Source: Alphaproteobacteria bacterium (GTDB lineage: Bacteria > Pseudomonadota > Alphaproteobacteria > Micropepsales > Micropepsaceae). Taken from it: DNA of 64,000 nt. Of this stretch, positions 53,089-62,713 are shown piece by piece (positions within the stretch are counted from its first letter, which is position 1; each line of letters begins with the position of its first letter). The position numbers and the translations under genes are program-made. The DNA is taken from NCBI GenBank assembly GCA_017983635.1, contig JAGOBA010000001.1, positions 124,001 through 188,000 on the forward strand, read 5' to 3'. The notes beneath the pieces were generated by a model, which ran no database searches, had not been told where the DNA came from, and was given only the letters and a program-made list of their open reading frames with translations.

Positions 53089-53823
53089 ATGCCGATCCGC
53101 AACCCATTTCGCCAACACTTCCTTTTTCAGCGTCTTGTGCCTCTGTCGCGCAGCGCACACGTCGGGTTGGGCATAAACCTGAGTACGGGGCTCGCGCCGT
53201 ACGAATGGCATCTGGTGCCGATCGTGCTCTCCGAAATTCAGAACGTCGCAGCTTTCTACCCGATCGTCGTGACAAAGGAGCAGGAGCTGCAGCTCTGCGC
53301 GCTCGTCGGTTTGCACCCGACGCGGTCGCTGTTTCTCGAACGCGATGGACGTTGGGCCAAGGACCACTACGTTCCGCTTTACCTCCGCCAGACTCCATTC
53401 TTTGTGAAGCAGCAGGTCCCGAATCATCCGCCTACGCTTCACATCGACATCGACGACCCCGCCGTCGACGACCGGTTCGCAGATAAGATCATCCTAAGCG
53501 GCGGTATCAACCCCAGGCTAAACGACCGTGTCGCTGCGGCTTCTGCCCTTGCGGCGGAGCAAGGCCGAACGGCAAGTTTTCTGAATTCGCTTGTCTCGGC
53601 CAACGTACTGCGGAACCTCAGCGCTTTCCGGCGCTATTCGGCCACCAGTGTCGCCAACGATTTGCTTGGTATCTGGCCACCGCCTGGGGGCGCGGCGTTG
53701 GCAACGAATACGGCGGATTCGGTACGGCATTGTGCAGCATCGCTCGGAAGGATTGTGTCGTTGCGGGCGCTGCAAGAGGCACGTTACCACGCCGAAGAAC
53801 AGATGGATCGGCCAGACCTATGA
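53089..53823 (+). CDS. SapC family protein
   Basis: Predicted 244 residues. SapC-like features are the early YEWHLVPIVLSEIQNVAAFYPIVVT, GLHPTRSLFLERDGRWAKDHYVPLYLRQTPFF and a C-terminal helical region. No signal peptide. SapC proteins in alphaproteobacteria are often encoded beside oxygenase- or tryptophan-halogenase-like genes and TonB receptors; molecular role unknown. It overlaps the next gene by ATGA. The ribosome-binding site is weak, consistent with coupling to the upstream gene five bases away. Confidence 0.8.
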   Translation: MPIRNPFRQHFLFQRLVPLSRSAHVGLGINLSTGLAPYEWHLVPIVLSEIQNVAAFYPIVVTKEQELQLCALVGLHPTRSLFLERDGRWAKDHYVPLYLRQTPFFVKQQVPNHPPTLHIDIDDPAVDDRFADKIILSGGINPRLNDRVAAASALAAEQGRTASFLNSLVSANVLRNLSAFRRYSATSVANDLLGIWPPPGGAALATNTADSVRHCAASLGRIVSLRALQEARYHAEEQMDRPDL

Positions 53824-54410
53824 CGATGAATCCAGAATACCGCGAAAAGGGCTATCTGATTGTCGAGCGGCTGATCTCGGCCGAGCTCGCGTCGTTCTTG
53901 AGCACGCAATTTCATATGATCCGCCAAGTAGACAGCCTTGGACGAGGCGATGACTTGGTTCCGTCGAGTTACGCAATCTATGGCGCAATTCCATTCGAAA
54001 CGCTGATGTCGAACCTTTGCGGGCGCATCTCGGAACTGACGGGGCTCTTGCTTGTGCCCACTTACTCCTACGGGCGTATATACGATCGCGGCGCGACGCT
54101 GGCCAAGCACCGCGACCGGCCGGCTTGCGAGAACAGCATCACTTTGGCCCTCGGCTATGACGGGGACGAGCCTTGGCCTATCCACCTATTGGACAAAAAC
54201 GGGCACGAAGTCGTCGCCAAGCTGAAACCGGGTGACGGCATGATCTATCGTGGGTGCGAGTGCGCTCATTGGCGCGACAAGTTCGTCACCGGCACGTGGC
54301 AGGCGCAAGTGTTTCTGCACTATGTCGAAAAGGGCGGACCAAACGCGGCGGAAGAATTCGATCGCAGGCCGGCGTTGGGGCTAAAGCTCCCCAACAAACG
54401 CGCCATCTGA
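53820..54410 (+). CDS. 2-oxoglutarate/Fe(II) oxygenase-like protein
   Basis: Predicted 196 residues. A plausible HxD...H facial triad is visible: KHRDR (His97, Asp99) and CAHWRDKF (His near 149), followed by a downstream Arg/Lys region, on the double-stranded beta-helix pattern NSITLALGYDGDEPWPIHLLD, KPGDGMIY. It begins NPEYREKGYLIVERLIS, like phytanoyl/prolyl-hydroxylase-type proteins. Substrate unknown, probably related to its SapC partner, with which it overlaps by ATGA. Confidence 0.8.
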   Translation: MTMNPEYREKGYLIVERLISAELASFLSTQFHMIRQVDSLGRGDDLVPSSYAIYGAIPFETLMSNLCGRISELTGLLLVPTYSYGRIYDRGATLAKHRDRPACENSITLALGYDGDEPWPIHLLDKNGHEVVAKLKPGDGMIYRGCECAHWRDKFVTGTWQAQVFLHYVEKGGPNAAEEFDRRPALGLKLPNKRAI

Positions 54411-54414
54411 ACGC

Positions 54415-55230
54415 TCAGCGACCAAACCGCCGCTCAATGAAATCGCGCGCGGTCAGGAAGCCGCCAAGATCGAAAATGCTGTTGTGCTCGGCGAGCCTTG
54501 GCCAATAGCCCTCCTTCGGCTGGTTCGCGGCGTCGAACAAGCGCTTGCCAAATGACTGCGGTATCACGGTATCCGCTTCGCCGTGCATGATCAGCAGCGG
54601 CTCGCGCACCTCAGCGATCCGTCCCAGCGACTCGAACCGGTCCTTCATGAACCAGCCGACGGGTACGATTGGAAAGCGCTCCGCCGCCACATCGACCGTC
54701 GACGTATAAGGCGACTCCAGCACAACGAGCGCCACGTCCCGCTCCGCCGCCATCTTGGTCGCGATGCCGGCGCCCAGCGACTCGCCATAGAGCACGATGT
54801 CTTTGTCCGCGATGCTCTTGGCGTTCAACCAATCGAGCGCTGCGCGCGCATCCGTGTAGAGCCCTTCCTCGGACGGCGCACCATCGCTGCCCGAGTAGCC
54901 GCGATAGGCGAGCAGGAACACGCCCATACTCGCGTCCTTGAAATACGCCAGCCGATAACGCTGGCTGCGCAACGACCCGCCATTCCCATGAAAGATCGCA
55001 ATCGTCGGCCGACCCGCCGGCGCGGGCGCATACCACGCATAGACGCGCAATCCGTCGGAAGTCTTGAGCTCAACCTCCTGCACGCCCGCCAACATCGGAT
55101 AATACGAAGGCGCCACCCGCCGGATCGAATCCGGCCGATACATCAGATCACGTTGAAAGAAGTAGAGCAGCCCGACGACCGCGACGTAGAAAGCGACCAC
55201 CCCGATCAACCCACGCCTCACCCAAAGCAT
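54415..55230 (-). CDS. Membrane-anchored alpha/beta hydrolase (ABHD13/BEM46-like)
   Basis: Predicted 271 residues. One N-terminal helix (GLIGVVAFYVAVVGLLYFF) anchors a hydrolase domain with FHGNGGS, nucleophile elbow YGESLGAG, acid Asp in HGEADTVIPQ and His in AEHNSI. The family includes thioesterase/depalmitoylase-like enzymes; bacterial substrates are unknown. It converges on the oxygenase gene with four bases between the stops and sits 12 bases after the glucosidase gene region. Confidence 0.88.
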   Translation of the reverse strand: MLWVRRGLIGVVAFYVAVVGLLYFFQRDLMYRPDSIRRVAPSYYPMLAGVQEVELKTSDGLRVYAWYAPAPAGRPTIAIFHGNGGSLRSQRYRLAYFKDASMGVFLLAYRGYSGSDGAPSEEGLYTDARAALDWLNAKSIADKDIVLYGESLGAGIATKMAAERDVALVVLESPYTSTVDVAAERFPIVPVGWFMKDRFESLGRIAEVREPLLIMHGEADTVIPQSFGKRLFDAANQPKEGYWPRLAEHNSIFDLGGFLTARDFIERRFGR

Positions 55231-55242
55231 CGTGGCTCTCCC

Positions 55243-56826
55243 TCAAACGATGAAGGCAGACCGCGGCCCTAGCTTCACCGATCCGCCGGAGTGCGCGACA
55301 TCGCCGACCGTCAGGATCGGCACGCCCGCTTTCTCGAGCGCAAACGTTGCATCGGATTTCGACAAATTGAAGACGCAAACGATGTGATCGCCGCCACGGA
55401 TGCGTTCGAACGCCAGCACCTGATCGGTCGCGGCGAGCACCTTCATGTCGCCATGCATCAGCGCCGGATGCTTATTCCGAAGCGCGATTAACGAGCGTGC
55501 AAACCAGAGCGTCGAGCCTTGATCTTTCTCTTGCGTCGCCGCCGCCAGTGCTTTGTGCGCGGGGGCCATCGGGAGCCACGGCTCGCCGTAGGAAAAGCCG
55601 AGGTTCGGCTTGCCGTCGACCCACGGCATCGGCGTGCGGCAGGGATCGCGCCCCTTGGCAAAGGGGAAATAGAGTTCGCCGACCGGATCGCGGATCTGAT
55701 GCCGCTCGATCGGCCCGTCAGGCAGCCCCAACTCCTCGCCCTGATAGAGCAGCACGGTGCCTTTGAGCGTCAGCGCCAATGTCAGCACCAACTTCGCCAG
55801 ACCCGGATCGGCCTCCATCGTGCGGCCGTAGCGCGTCACCGGGCGGATCACGTCATGGTTCGAGAATGTCACACACGGCCACAAGCCGCCAATCTCGTTC
55901 AAGAACGCATAGTGCTTCGCGAACACTTCCGGTTTGAACGAGCGGTCTTCCAGAAACGTGAACGTATATCCCGTGTGCAGCCCATGATCGGCGCCCGCGA
56001 AATGCCCGAGCAGCCCGGGCTCCTCCGAAAATTCGCCGAACACGAAACGGTCGTCGTAGCGATCGACCACCGCGCGGATCTTGTCCAACACCTCGCGGTT
56101 CTCCGGCAGATTGCTGTCGCGAATGCGGCGCTGCAAGTTCGGGGCGTGCGCCCAGTGATGGGCCGTGCGTTCGGATAGCGGTACCGCCGGATTGTCGCGC
56201 AGCTGCGCGTCATGGAGATAACTGTTGGCAACATCGAGCCGGAAGCCATCAACCCCACGATCGAGCCAGAACTTCAGCACGTCGAGCGCCGCCGCCAGCG
56301 CGCCCGGATTGTAGAGATTGATCTTCGGTTGGCTCTTCAGGAATTTGTGAAAGTAATACTGCCGCCGCAGCGGATGATACGACCACGCCGGACCGCCGAA
56401 CACAGACAGCCAGTTGTTCGGCGGCGTCCCGTCTTCGCGCGGATCGGCCCACACATACCAATCCGCCTTCGCGTTATCGCGCGACTTCAAGCTCTCCTGA
56501 AACCACGGATGCAAGTCGCTGGTGTGACTGAGCACCTCGTCGAGAATGACCTTCAAGCGGCGCCGGTGCGCCTCAGCCACCAGCCGCTCGAAGTCCGCCA
56601 TCGTGCCAAACGACGGATCGACATCGTTGAAGTCCGCGACGTCATAACCGAAGTCGCGGTTGGGCGAAGGATGGATCGGCGACAACCAAATCGCATCGAC
56701 CCCGAGCGAAGCCACATAGTCGAGCTTCGACTCGATCCCCTTCAGATCGCCGACGCCGTCACCGTTCGAGTCGCAAAACGACCGCGGATAGATTTGATAG
56801 ACGACGGCGCCTTGCCACCAGAGCAC
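55243..56826 (-). CDS. GH13 alpha-glucosidase / alpha-amylase family enzyme
   Basis: Predicted 527 residues. GH13 motifs are complete: DFGYDVADF, DEVLSHTSD, GFRLDVANS (nucleophile Asp), FGEFSEEP (acid/base Glu) and FSNHDVIRP (stabilising Asp). MLWWQGAVVYQIYPRSFCDSNGDGVGDLKGI is typical of oligosaccharide alpha-glucosidases that act on small maltosides, isomaltosides or sucrose. It starts with GTG at 56826, sharing one base with the clpP stop. No signal peptide, so cytosolic. Confidence 0.93.
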   Translation of the reverse strand: MLWWQGAVVYQIYPRSFCDSNGDGVGDLKGIESKLDYVASLGVDAIWLSPIHPSPNRDFGYDVADFNDVDPSFGTMADFERLVAEAHRRRLKVILDEVLSHTSDLHPWFQESLKSRDNAKADWYVWADPREDGTPPNNWLSVFGGPAWSYHPLRRQYYFHKFLKSQPKINLYNPGALAAALDVLKFWLDRGVDGFRLDVANSYLHDAQLRDNPAVPLSERTAHHWAHAPNLQRRIRDSNLPENREVLDKIRAVVDRYDDRFVFGEFSEEPGLLGHFAGADHGLHTGYTFTFLEDRSFKPEVFAKHYAFLNEIGGLWPCVTFSNHDVIRPVTRYGRTMEADPGLAKLVLTLALTLKGTVLLYQGEELGLPDGPIERHQIRDPVGELYFPFAKGRDPCRTPMPWVDGKPNLGFSYGEPWLPMAPAHKALAAATQEKDQGSTLWFARSLIALRNKHPALMHGDMKVLAATDQVLAFERIRGGDHIVCVFNLSKSDATFALEKAGVPILTVGDVAHSGGSVKLGPRSAFIV

Positions 56827-57428
56827 TATGCCATATCCACCCGCTCGATGATCCGCGTGACGAGGCCGTAGGCCTTCGCCTCTTCCGCCGACATCCAGTA
56901 GTTCCGGTCGGTGTCTTCCTTGACCTTGGAGAGCGGCTGACCGGTCTCTTCCGCGATCGTGCGGTTGATGCGCTCCTGCGCCTTCATGATCTCTTCAGCC
57001 TCGATCTCGATGTCGGAAGCGGTGCCGCGAATGCCGCCGAGGGGCTGGTGCACCATGAAGCGCGTGTTCGGCAGGCAGTAACGGTGCGCCTTGTCGGCGG
57101 CGAGATAGATATGGGTGCCGGCGGAGGCGACCCAACCCGTGCCGATCGTCTTGATCTTCGGGCGCAACGACTTGATCATGTCATGGATCGTGTCGCCGGA
57201 CTCGACGTGACCGCCCGGCGAATGAATGACGACCTTGATGTCCTTGTTCGGATCTTCCGACGACAATGCCAACAGGTGCGCCGTCACCCGTTCGGCCATT
57301 TTCATATCGACCTCACCGAAAATCAGCACGGTCCGTGACTTGTAGAGCGCCTGGGATATGGCCGTAAACGGGGGCGGCTCGGGCGCCTTTGTTTCTTCGT
57401 CTTTGTTCAGGCGAAACCGCGAAATCAT
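56826..57428 (-). CDS. ClpP-family serine protease paralogue
   Basis: Predicted 200 residues. The ClpP triad is kept: Ser102 (GWVASAGT), His127 (MVHQPLGG) and Asp172 (EDTDRN). The N-terminus (MISRFRLNKDEETKAPEPPP) lacks the conserved VPMVVEQT-like axial-loop sequence through which ClpX/ClpA dock and gate the pore, and no clpX is adjacent, so this is probably a second ClpP. GAGG lies nine bases before the ATG at 57428. It shares one base with the downstream glucosidase gene. Confidence 0.9.
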   Translation of the reverse strand: MISRFRLNKDEETKAPEPPPFTAISQALYKSRTVLIFGEVDMKMAERVTAHLLALSSEDPNKDIKVVIHSPGGHVESGDTIHDMIKSLRPKIKTIGTGWVASAGTHIYLAADKAHRYCLPNTRFMVHQPLGGIRGTASDIEIEAEEIMKAQERINRTIAEETGQPLSKVKEDTDRNYWMSAEEAKAYGLVTRIIERVDMA

Positions 57429-57497
57429 TGGGGTTTTCCTCGCATAAGGGGATTCGACCAAGGGTGTAGCACCCCCCCGCGACCGGCGCCAAGCCTG

Positions 57498-58238
57498 TCA
57501 GTTCACGCCCACAACTTTCGCCAATGTCGGGCCGATTTCGGCGTTGATCACCAGATCCGCCATATGGTCGAGCTCGGTCGGATCGCGGTTCAGAATCACG
57601 AACTTGGCGCCGTTGCGCTTGGCGGCGATCGGCAGTCCCGCCGCCGGATAGACGACCAGCGACGAGCCGATCGCCAGGCACAGATCGCAGGCCAACACTG
57701 CCTCCGCGGCACGCTCCATCTCGTCCTCCGGCATCGCCTGACCGAAGGAGATCGTCGCCGACTTCACGACGCCACCGCACGCCACACAGGACGGCGGCTC
57801 GCCTGTCGCTTTGAACGCCGGCTCGATATCGTCGAATTCATGCCGCTGTCCGCACGACAGGCACTTCGCGTAGGTCGCGTTGCCGTGAACCTCGATCACT
57901 CGCTCGGCCGGCACGCCGGCGCGCTGGTGCAGCCCGTCGATGTTTTGCGTGATGACCTCGCTCACCTTGCCGAGTTCGACCAAACGCGCAACGGCCCGAT
58001 GCCCGGCATTCGGCTCCGCCTTCTTGAGCGTCGGCCGCCCATCGAACAGCCGTGTCCAAGCCTCAACCCGTGCCTCGCGCGAACGCACGAACTCGTCGAA
58101 ATAGATGACGCGGTTCTTGCTCCAAATCCCGCCGGGACTGCGGAAGTCCGGTATTCCGGATTCAGTCGAGATTCCCGCCCCCGTGAACACCACGACGCGG
58201 CGCGACCGGGCGACCAGGTCTTTGAGCTTTTCCAACAT
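57498..58238 (-). CDS. cobB: NAD-dependent protein deacylase (sirtuin)
   Basis: Predicted 246 residues. Sir2 motifs are VFTGAGISTESGIPDFR, TQNIDGLHQRAG, the catalytic His in EVHGN, a zinc site from KCLSCGQ and PSCVACGG, and GSSLVVYPAAGLP. It removes acyl groups from lysines using NAD. A separate transcript on the minus strand; a 70-base gap separates it from clpP. Confidence 0.93.
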   Translation of the reverse strand: MLEKLKDLVARSRRVVVFTGAGISTESGIPDFRSPGGIWSKNRVIYFDEFVRSREARVEAWTRLFDGRPTLKKAEPNAGHRAVARLVELGKVSEVITQNIDGLHQRAGVPAERVIEVHGNATYAKCLSCGQRHEFDDIEPAFKATGEPPSCVACGGVVKSATISFGQAMPEDEMERAAEAVLACDLCLAIGSSLVVYPAAGLPIAAKRNGAKFVILNRDPTELDHMADLVINAEIGPTLAKVVGVN

Positions 58239-58280
58239 GCAGCGACAATGACATAGCTCGCCGCTGCAGTTGAAGCCCCC

Positions 58281-59540
58281 TTAGTGGGTGTGAACGCCCC
58301 GGCGCGGCTTCGCCCTCGCCGCCTCACTCGCGTGCTGCGCCAGCGGACGGTCGTGCTCATCGTGCGTGTGCGCGGCCTTGCCGGTTAGCAGATCGTGCAT
58401 CACGTCGAACACGCGTGCGCCGGCTTCGCGCGGCATCGGTTCCAGCCAGGGCGAAGCGGCAAGCGTCGTCGACGCGTCTTTCAGGCCCTGTTCCCAACGC
58501 GCATTCATCGTCGCCCGGCCGAACTCGAAGTCCTTCGTTGCGCCTTGGCTGTCGTGCGGCCGATAGATCAGCTGCACGATGTCCATCGTCGTGACACAGC
58601 CGAAGTTGTAGAGCCACTTCGCTTCCGGTGTTTCCTTGAGATCGTCGGGCAATTGGTCGTAGAGCGAATTGATGTTGTGGCGCACGTTGTGCTTCAGATG
58701 AAACGCGTTCGTGCCCGTGCGCGTGCGGCTGGAATAACGGATATCCTTCTCGCGCTCGGCCACCTCTTCCAGGTTCGTCGGCACCGCGCCGCGGGCATGA
58801 AACAAGTCGACTTGAAACGTCAAGCGGCTGCGCCGTGGAATATAGTCCAGCACGTATTCGAGCGGCGTATTGGAAACGAGCCCGCCGTCCCAGTAATACT
58901 CGCCGTCGATCTCGACCGGCGGAAACCCCGGCGGTAGCGAACCGCTGGCCATCACATGCTCGGCGCGAATCTTCGTGGTCGCGTTGTCGAAGTAGGAGAA
59001 GCTGCCGGTCCGCACATTCACCGCGCCGACACTGAAGCGCATCTCCTTGGCGTTGATGCGGTCGAAGTCGACCAACCGTTCCAGCGTGCTCTTCAACGGC
59101 GCGGTGTCGTAATAACTCGTGGGCTTGGTCCGGCCGATCCATGCGGTCGGCGGCCGAGGCTGAAAGAAGCCGGGCTGCCCGAACATCAACGCGCTCATCG
59201 AACTCGCCGCGCGCTGCGTGTTCGCAAACGGCCCCATGAGCGCATCAGGCCATAACTTGGTCGACGCCGTGATCCCGTCCCAGAAATCGCGCAGCCGCTC
59301 GACCCGCATTTGGGGTGCGTTGCCGGCGATGATCGCGGAGTTGATCGCGCCGATCGAAATGCCGGCGACCCAGTCGGGCAGATATTCCGACCGCGACAAA
59401 GCTTCGTAAACGCCGGCCTGATAGCTGCCCAACGCACCGCCACCCTGCAGCACCAGCGCCACCTTCTTGTCGTAACTCGACGGGCGAGGCGGCGGGACAA
59501 GCATCTCGGCACGTTCCGGCGATTTCGATGACGCGTTCAT
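58281..59540 (-). CDS. Patatin-like phospholipase
   Basis: Predicted 419 residues. The patatin domain has the oxyanion loop LQGGGALGSYQAG, nucleophile elbow GISIGA and catalytic Asp in YWDGGLVSN. The C-terminal region (YSSRTRTGTNAFHLKHNVR, FEFGRATMNARWEQGLKD) matches the DUF3734 extension found in alphaproteobacterial homologues. The tail is histidine-rich. Probable cytosolic or membrane-associated lipase. GAGG lies six bases before the ATG at 59540; a reading to 59552 adds four residues without better support. Confidence 0.92.
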   Translation of the reverse strand: MNASSKSPERAEMLVPPPRPSSYDKKVALVLQGGGALGSYQAGVYEALSRSEYLPDWVAGISIGAINSAIIAGNAPQMRVERLRDFWDGITASTKLWPDALMGPFANTQRAASSMSALMFGQPGFFQPRPPTAWIGRTKPTSYYDTAPLKSTLERLVDFDRINAKEMRFSVGAVNVRTGSFSYFDNATTKIRAEHVMASGSLPPGFPPVEIDGEYYWDGGLVSNTPLEYVLDYIPRRSRLTFQVDLFHARGAVPTNLEEVAEREKDIRYSSRTRTGTNAFHLKHNVRHNINSLYDQLPDDLKETPEAKWLYNFGCVTTMDIVQLIYRPHDSQGATKDFEFGRATMNARWEQGLKDASTTLAASPWLEPMPREAGARVFDVMHDLLTGKAAHTHDEHDRPLAQHASEAARAKPRRGVHTH

Positions 59541-59726
59541 AGGGTACCTCAAGGGTTTGGCGGTCTTCTATGCCGAGACCATCGCAGGCTGCACGCGGCA
59601 AAGAAAATGCCATTGGGCTTGCGATTGAATAGCCGAAGCCTATGAAGGTAGCACTAACCCCGGGAAATTCCCCCACTTCCGCCCCCGCAGCCCGGTGGTT
59701 ATCGTGGGCTGGGGAGTCGGCCGCCA

Positions 59727-60665
59727 ATGCAAGTACCTTACATTCTAACCCTACCCAGACTGCACGAGATTGCGGCCCCGCTTTACATCGCCTTCCTGCT
59801 GACCGAGTTCTTCCTGGTGCGGAACGGCGCCCTACGCGGTCACTTCCGCCGCGAGGACACACACACCAGCCTGATCATGGGCATCGGCAGCGTCGTCTCG
59901 GGTATCGTGATCGGAGGCCTCGGCATCGGCGTGGTGTTGTGGGCTTACGAGAATCGCCTGACCACGATCGGCTTTGCCTGGTGGGCGTTCGTGACCTGCT
60001 TCGTGCTGGACGATCTGCGCTTCTATTGGGGTCACAGGATTCAACACCGCTCGCGCTGGTTCTGGGCCGCGCACGTCGTGCATCACTCAAGCGAGTACTA
60101 CAATTTCTCAACCGCACTGCGCCAGCCCTGGACCGGCCAGATCACCGGCCTCGTGCTGCTTGCGGTGCCGCTCGCTTACCTCGGCTTTCATCCGGCGCTC
60201 ATCGCGTTTTGCGCCTCGTTGAACCTCTTTTACCAGTTCTTCCTGCACACGGAATCGGTTGGCCGCCTACCCGCTTGGATCGAGGCCATGTTCAACACCC
60301 CCTCGCACCATCGCGTCCATCACGCGCGAAACCCGCGTTACCTTGACGCGAACTACGCCGGCACGCTGATTATCTGGGACAAACTCTTCGGCACGTTCGT
60401 CCCCGAACTCGATCGCGACAAGCCTGAGTTCGGCCTCGTGAAGAACGTCAACACCTACAACCCCTTCGCCGTCGCGCTCGGCGAGTACTGGGGCATCGCC
60501 ACGGACGTCGTTCATCCCAGCGTCCCGGTGCTCGATAGGGTCCGTTATCTGTTCGCGCCCCCGGGCTTCAGCCACGACGGCAGCCGCAAGGATTCGCACA
60601 TGATCAAGCAGGACTACCTGCGCGATCATCCGCAGGAGGCCGGTACCGAAGGCTTGAAGACTTAG
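59727..60665 (+). CDS. Sterol desaturase / fatty-acid hydroxylase family membrane enzyme
   Basis: Predicted 312 residues with several hydrophobic helices and the three di-iron histidine boxes HRIQH, HVVHH and HHRVHH, plus the later DANYAGTLIIWDKLFGTF. It probably hydroxylates or desaturates a lipid at the inner membrane; the substrate is unknown. It overlaps the convergent beta-lactamase-fold gene by four bases. The 186 bases upstream, to the patatin gene, hold no gene. Confidence 0.92.
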   Translation: MQVPYILTLPRLHEIAAPLYIAFLLTEFFLVRNGALRGHFRREDTHTSLIMGIGSVVSGIVIGGLGIGVVLWAYENRLTTIGFAWWAFVTCFVLDDLRFYWGHRIQHRSRWFWAAHVVHHSSEYYNFSTALRQPWTGQITGLVLLAVPLAYLGFHPALIAFCASLNLFYQFFLHTESVGRLPAWIEAMFNTPSHHRVHHARNPRYLDANYAGTLIIWDKLFGTFVPELDRDKPEFGLVKNVNTYNPFAVALGEYWGIATDVVHPSVPVLDRVRYLFAPPGFSHDGSRKDSHMIKQDYLRDHPQEAGTEGLKT

Positions 60666-62713
60666 TTTCCCGCCAACAGCCCAAGCGGGTGCAAGCCCCA
60701 TTGCCAGGCAAACGCCAAGAACACGAGGACAGCGATCGTCAGGATCGCATAGCCCAGCTGCGCCATGCGCGCGCGCGTTCCGGTACCAAAGCCCATCATG
60801 CTCCACACCACCATTGGCACCGCCAGCACCGCAATCGCGATGGGCACCGAGATCAGCACCATCAGCATCGGCGAGGGCCCGTGCACGACGGAGAGCGGTA
60901 CCGGATCGTTCAAGAGAGCGGCCATCGTGATCAACGTCACGACCACAAGCCCGGCAGCAATGAACGCGGTGACGCGCGGCAAGAACGTGATCACTGCTTG
61001 CGGCTCGCCGAAGAACTGTCGGCTCAAGAACCCGTTCGTCCAGCCCCATAGCGCCATGATGCAGAGCGCTACCACAACGCCCAGCGCCACCGACCAGATA
61101 CTCCACTCGGCTGCACCGACAACGCGGTCGTAGACGTTGCTGTCGATGGCCAATTGCGTCGCCCTGCCTGCGCCATCGGTCAACGCTGCCGCCTTCCACT
61201 GAAAGTCCGGATTGATCCACGTACCGTTTGCTTGCGGCAGGAACACCAAGTCGCGTCCGACCTTCGGTATCTGTACGAGCAGCCGCCCCTCGCCCGGCGC
61301 CTTCACCGTCATCTGCGACACGCCGGCCGCCATCGACGTGAAGTCCGACCGGGCACGGCGCACGGACATGTACGTTCCGGCGACTGCGCGCGCCCGCAGT
61401 TCGTTCTGCGGATTGGTGTCTGCCACGACCTCGCCCTTTGAGGGCCACAGCGCGTCGAACAGGGCCTCTCGCAGCGGCGCACTCGCGCCGAAATGGCACT
61501 CGGCGTTGTAGGCGATGAAGAACCCGGTCTTCGTCTCCGGCACCATCGCGAGCTGCGCGCAGAAGCCGATCCACGACCCGTCGTGCCCGATCCAACGCAC
61601 GCCGTTGCGATGCCCCTCCATGAACCCATAGGCCCAACCGTCGAGCCCCTCGGCTTCCGCGAAGTGCTGCGCGTGCATGCGCTCGATCGTCGGCTGCGCG
61701 AGCAAGTGCTCGTCGTCGCCGTAGACACCGTTGTTCATGTGCACGAGCATGAACTTAGCGATATCGCCTGCTGTCGTGATTAGATCGCCGGCTGGCGCCG
61801 CGCGCATCCGATCGAGCTCATCGCGCGTAAACCCGCCCTCGGGTCCACCGACCGCGTACGGCACGGCGATATCCTGCGGTAAGGGATAGGGCACGCCGAA
61901 GCTCGACGACGCCATGCCCAGCGGATCGAAGATGTTCGCCTGCACATAGGCGTTGAATTCCTGCCCGGCGACGCTTTCCACGATGTGCCCGGCGAGCCCA
62001 AACCCATGGTTCGAATACGCGAACATCTTGCCCGGCGGCAAAACGCGCGGCGGCATCGAGTGCGCGAGATACTGTCCCAGAGGCTCCACCATCGAAGCCA
62101 TCGGCGCGCCGATCCCCAGATACTTGTCGTCGAAGCCTGCCGTGTGGGTCAGAATGTTCGACAGCGTCACCGGCTCCGGGTAGGTCGCCGGAATCTTGAA
62201 CCCCGCAAGATACGTGTTCACGTCCGCGTTGAGATCGACCTTGCCCTGCTCGACCAGCTGCATGACCGCCGTCGCGGTGAATAGTTTCGAAATCGACGCG
62301 ATCCGAAAGCGCGTGCGATCCGCATCGACCGGAATGCGCGCGCGCACGTCGGCGTAACCGTAGCCCGCCTTCAACGTGACCTTGCCGTCTTGAATGATCA
62401 ATACGGTGGCCCCTGGAAACTGCCCCGACGTGATCAGCCCCAACATTAGGCCGTCGATGTAAGCTTTCAGCTGCGTTTGATCCGCCAGCACCGTGGGCGC
62501 GCCGCCTGTAGACGGCGGCGCGTCGCCCGTCGACAAGTCAACCGTATTCGCCGGCGTCTCAATGCGCCCGGGTTGCTTGCCCAACGCGCCGCTCTCGCTG
62601 CGTGGCGGCGCTTCGATCACCGGCGCACCAAAGCTCGGCGACGGCTCCTCCGCGAACGCAACATGCATCCACGCAAAAAGCATCACACCGATAACGAGAA
62701 GTCGTCTACCCAC
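60662..62713 (-). CDS. Beta-lactamase-fold serine hydrolase with C-terminal membrane domain
   Basis: Predicted 683 residues. After a signal peptide (LLVIGVMLFAWMHVAFA) and a Pro-rich linker comes a class C beta-lactamase/DD-peptidase domain with SISKLF (Ser-x-x-Lys) and AYSNHGF (Tyr). The C-terminal ~180 residues hold about four to five membrane helices. Such proteins act on peptides or peptidoglycan precursors in the periplasm. A GTG at 62713 is chosen because it gives a well-formed signal peptide; a TTG at 62782 would add 23 polar residues before it. Both have weak ribosome-binding sites. Confidence 0.82.
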   Translation of the reverse strand: MGRRLLVIGVMLFAWMHVAFAEEPSPSFGAPVIEAPPRSESGALGKQPGRIETPANTVDLSTGDAPPSTGGAPTVLADQTQLKAYIDGLMLGLITSGQFPGATVLIIQDGKVTLKAGYGYADVRARIPVDADRTRFRIASISKLFTATAVMQLVEQGKVDLNADVNTYLAGFKIPATYPEPVTLSNILTHTAGFDDKYLGIGAPMASMVEPLGQYLAHSMPPRVLPPGKMFAYSNHGFGLAGHIVESVAGQEFNAYVQANIFDPLGMASSSFGVPYPLPQDIAVPYAVGGPEGGFTRDELDRMRAAPAGDLITTAGDIAKFMLVHMNNGVYGDDEHLLAQPTIERMHAQHFAEAEGLDGWAYGFMEGHRNGVRWIGHDGSWIGFCAQLAMVPETKTGFFIAYNAECHFGASAPLREALFDALWPSKGEVVADTNPQNELRARAVAGTYMSVRRARSDFTSMAAGVSQMTVKAPGEGRLLVQIPKVGRDLVFLPQANGTWINPDFQWKAAALTDGAGRATQLAIDSNVYDRVVGAAEWSIWSVALGVVVALCIMALWGWTNGFLSRQFFGEPQAVITFLPRVTAFIAAGLVVVTLITMAALLNDPVPLSVVHGPSPMLMVLISVPIAIAVLAVPMVVWSMMGFGTGTRARMAQLGYAILTIAVLVFLAFAWQWGLHPLGLLAGN

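Noticed and set aside
60267..61637. 456-codon minus-strand frame spanning the hydroxylase and beta-lactamase-fold genes
   Set aside because: Runs across the convergent ends of two well-supported genes in another frame; composition is that of a GC-driven shadow.
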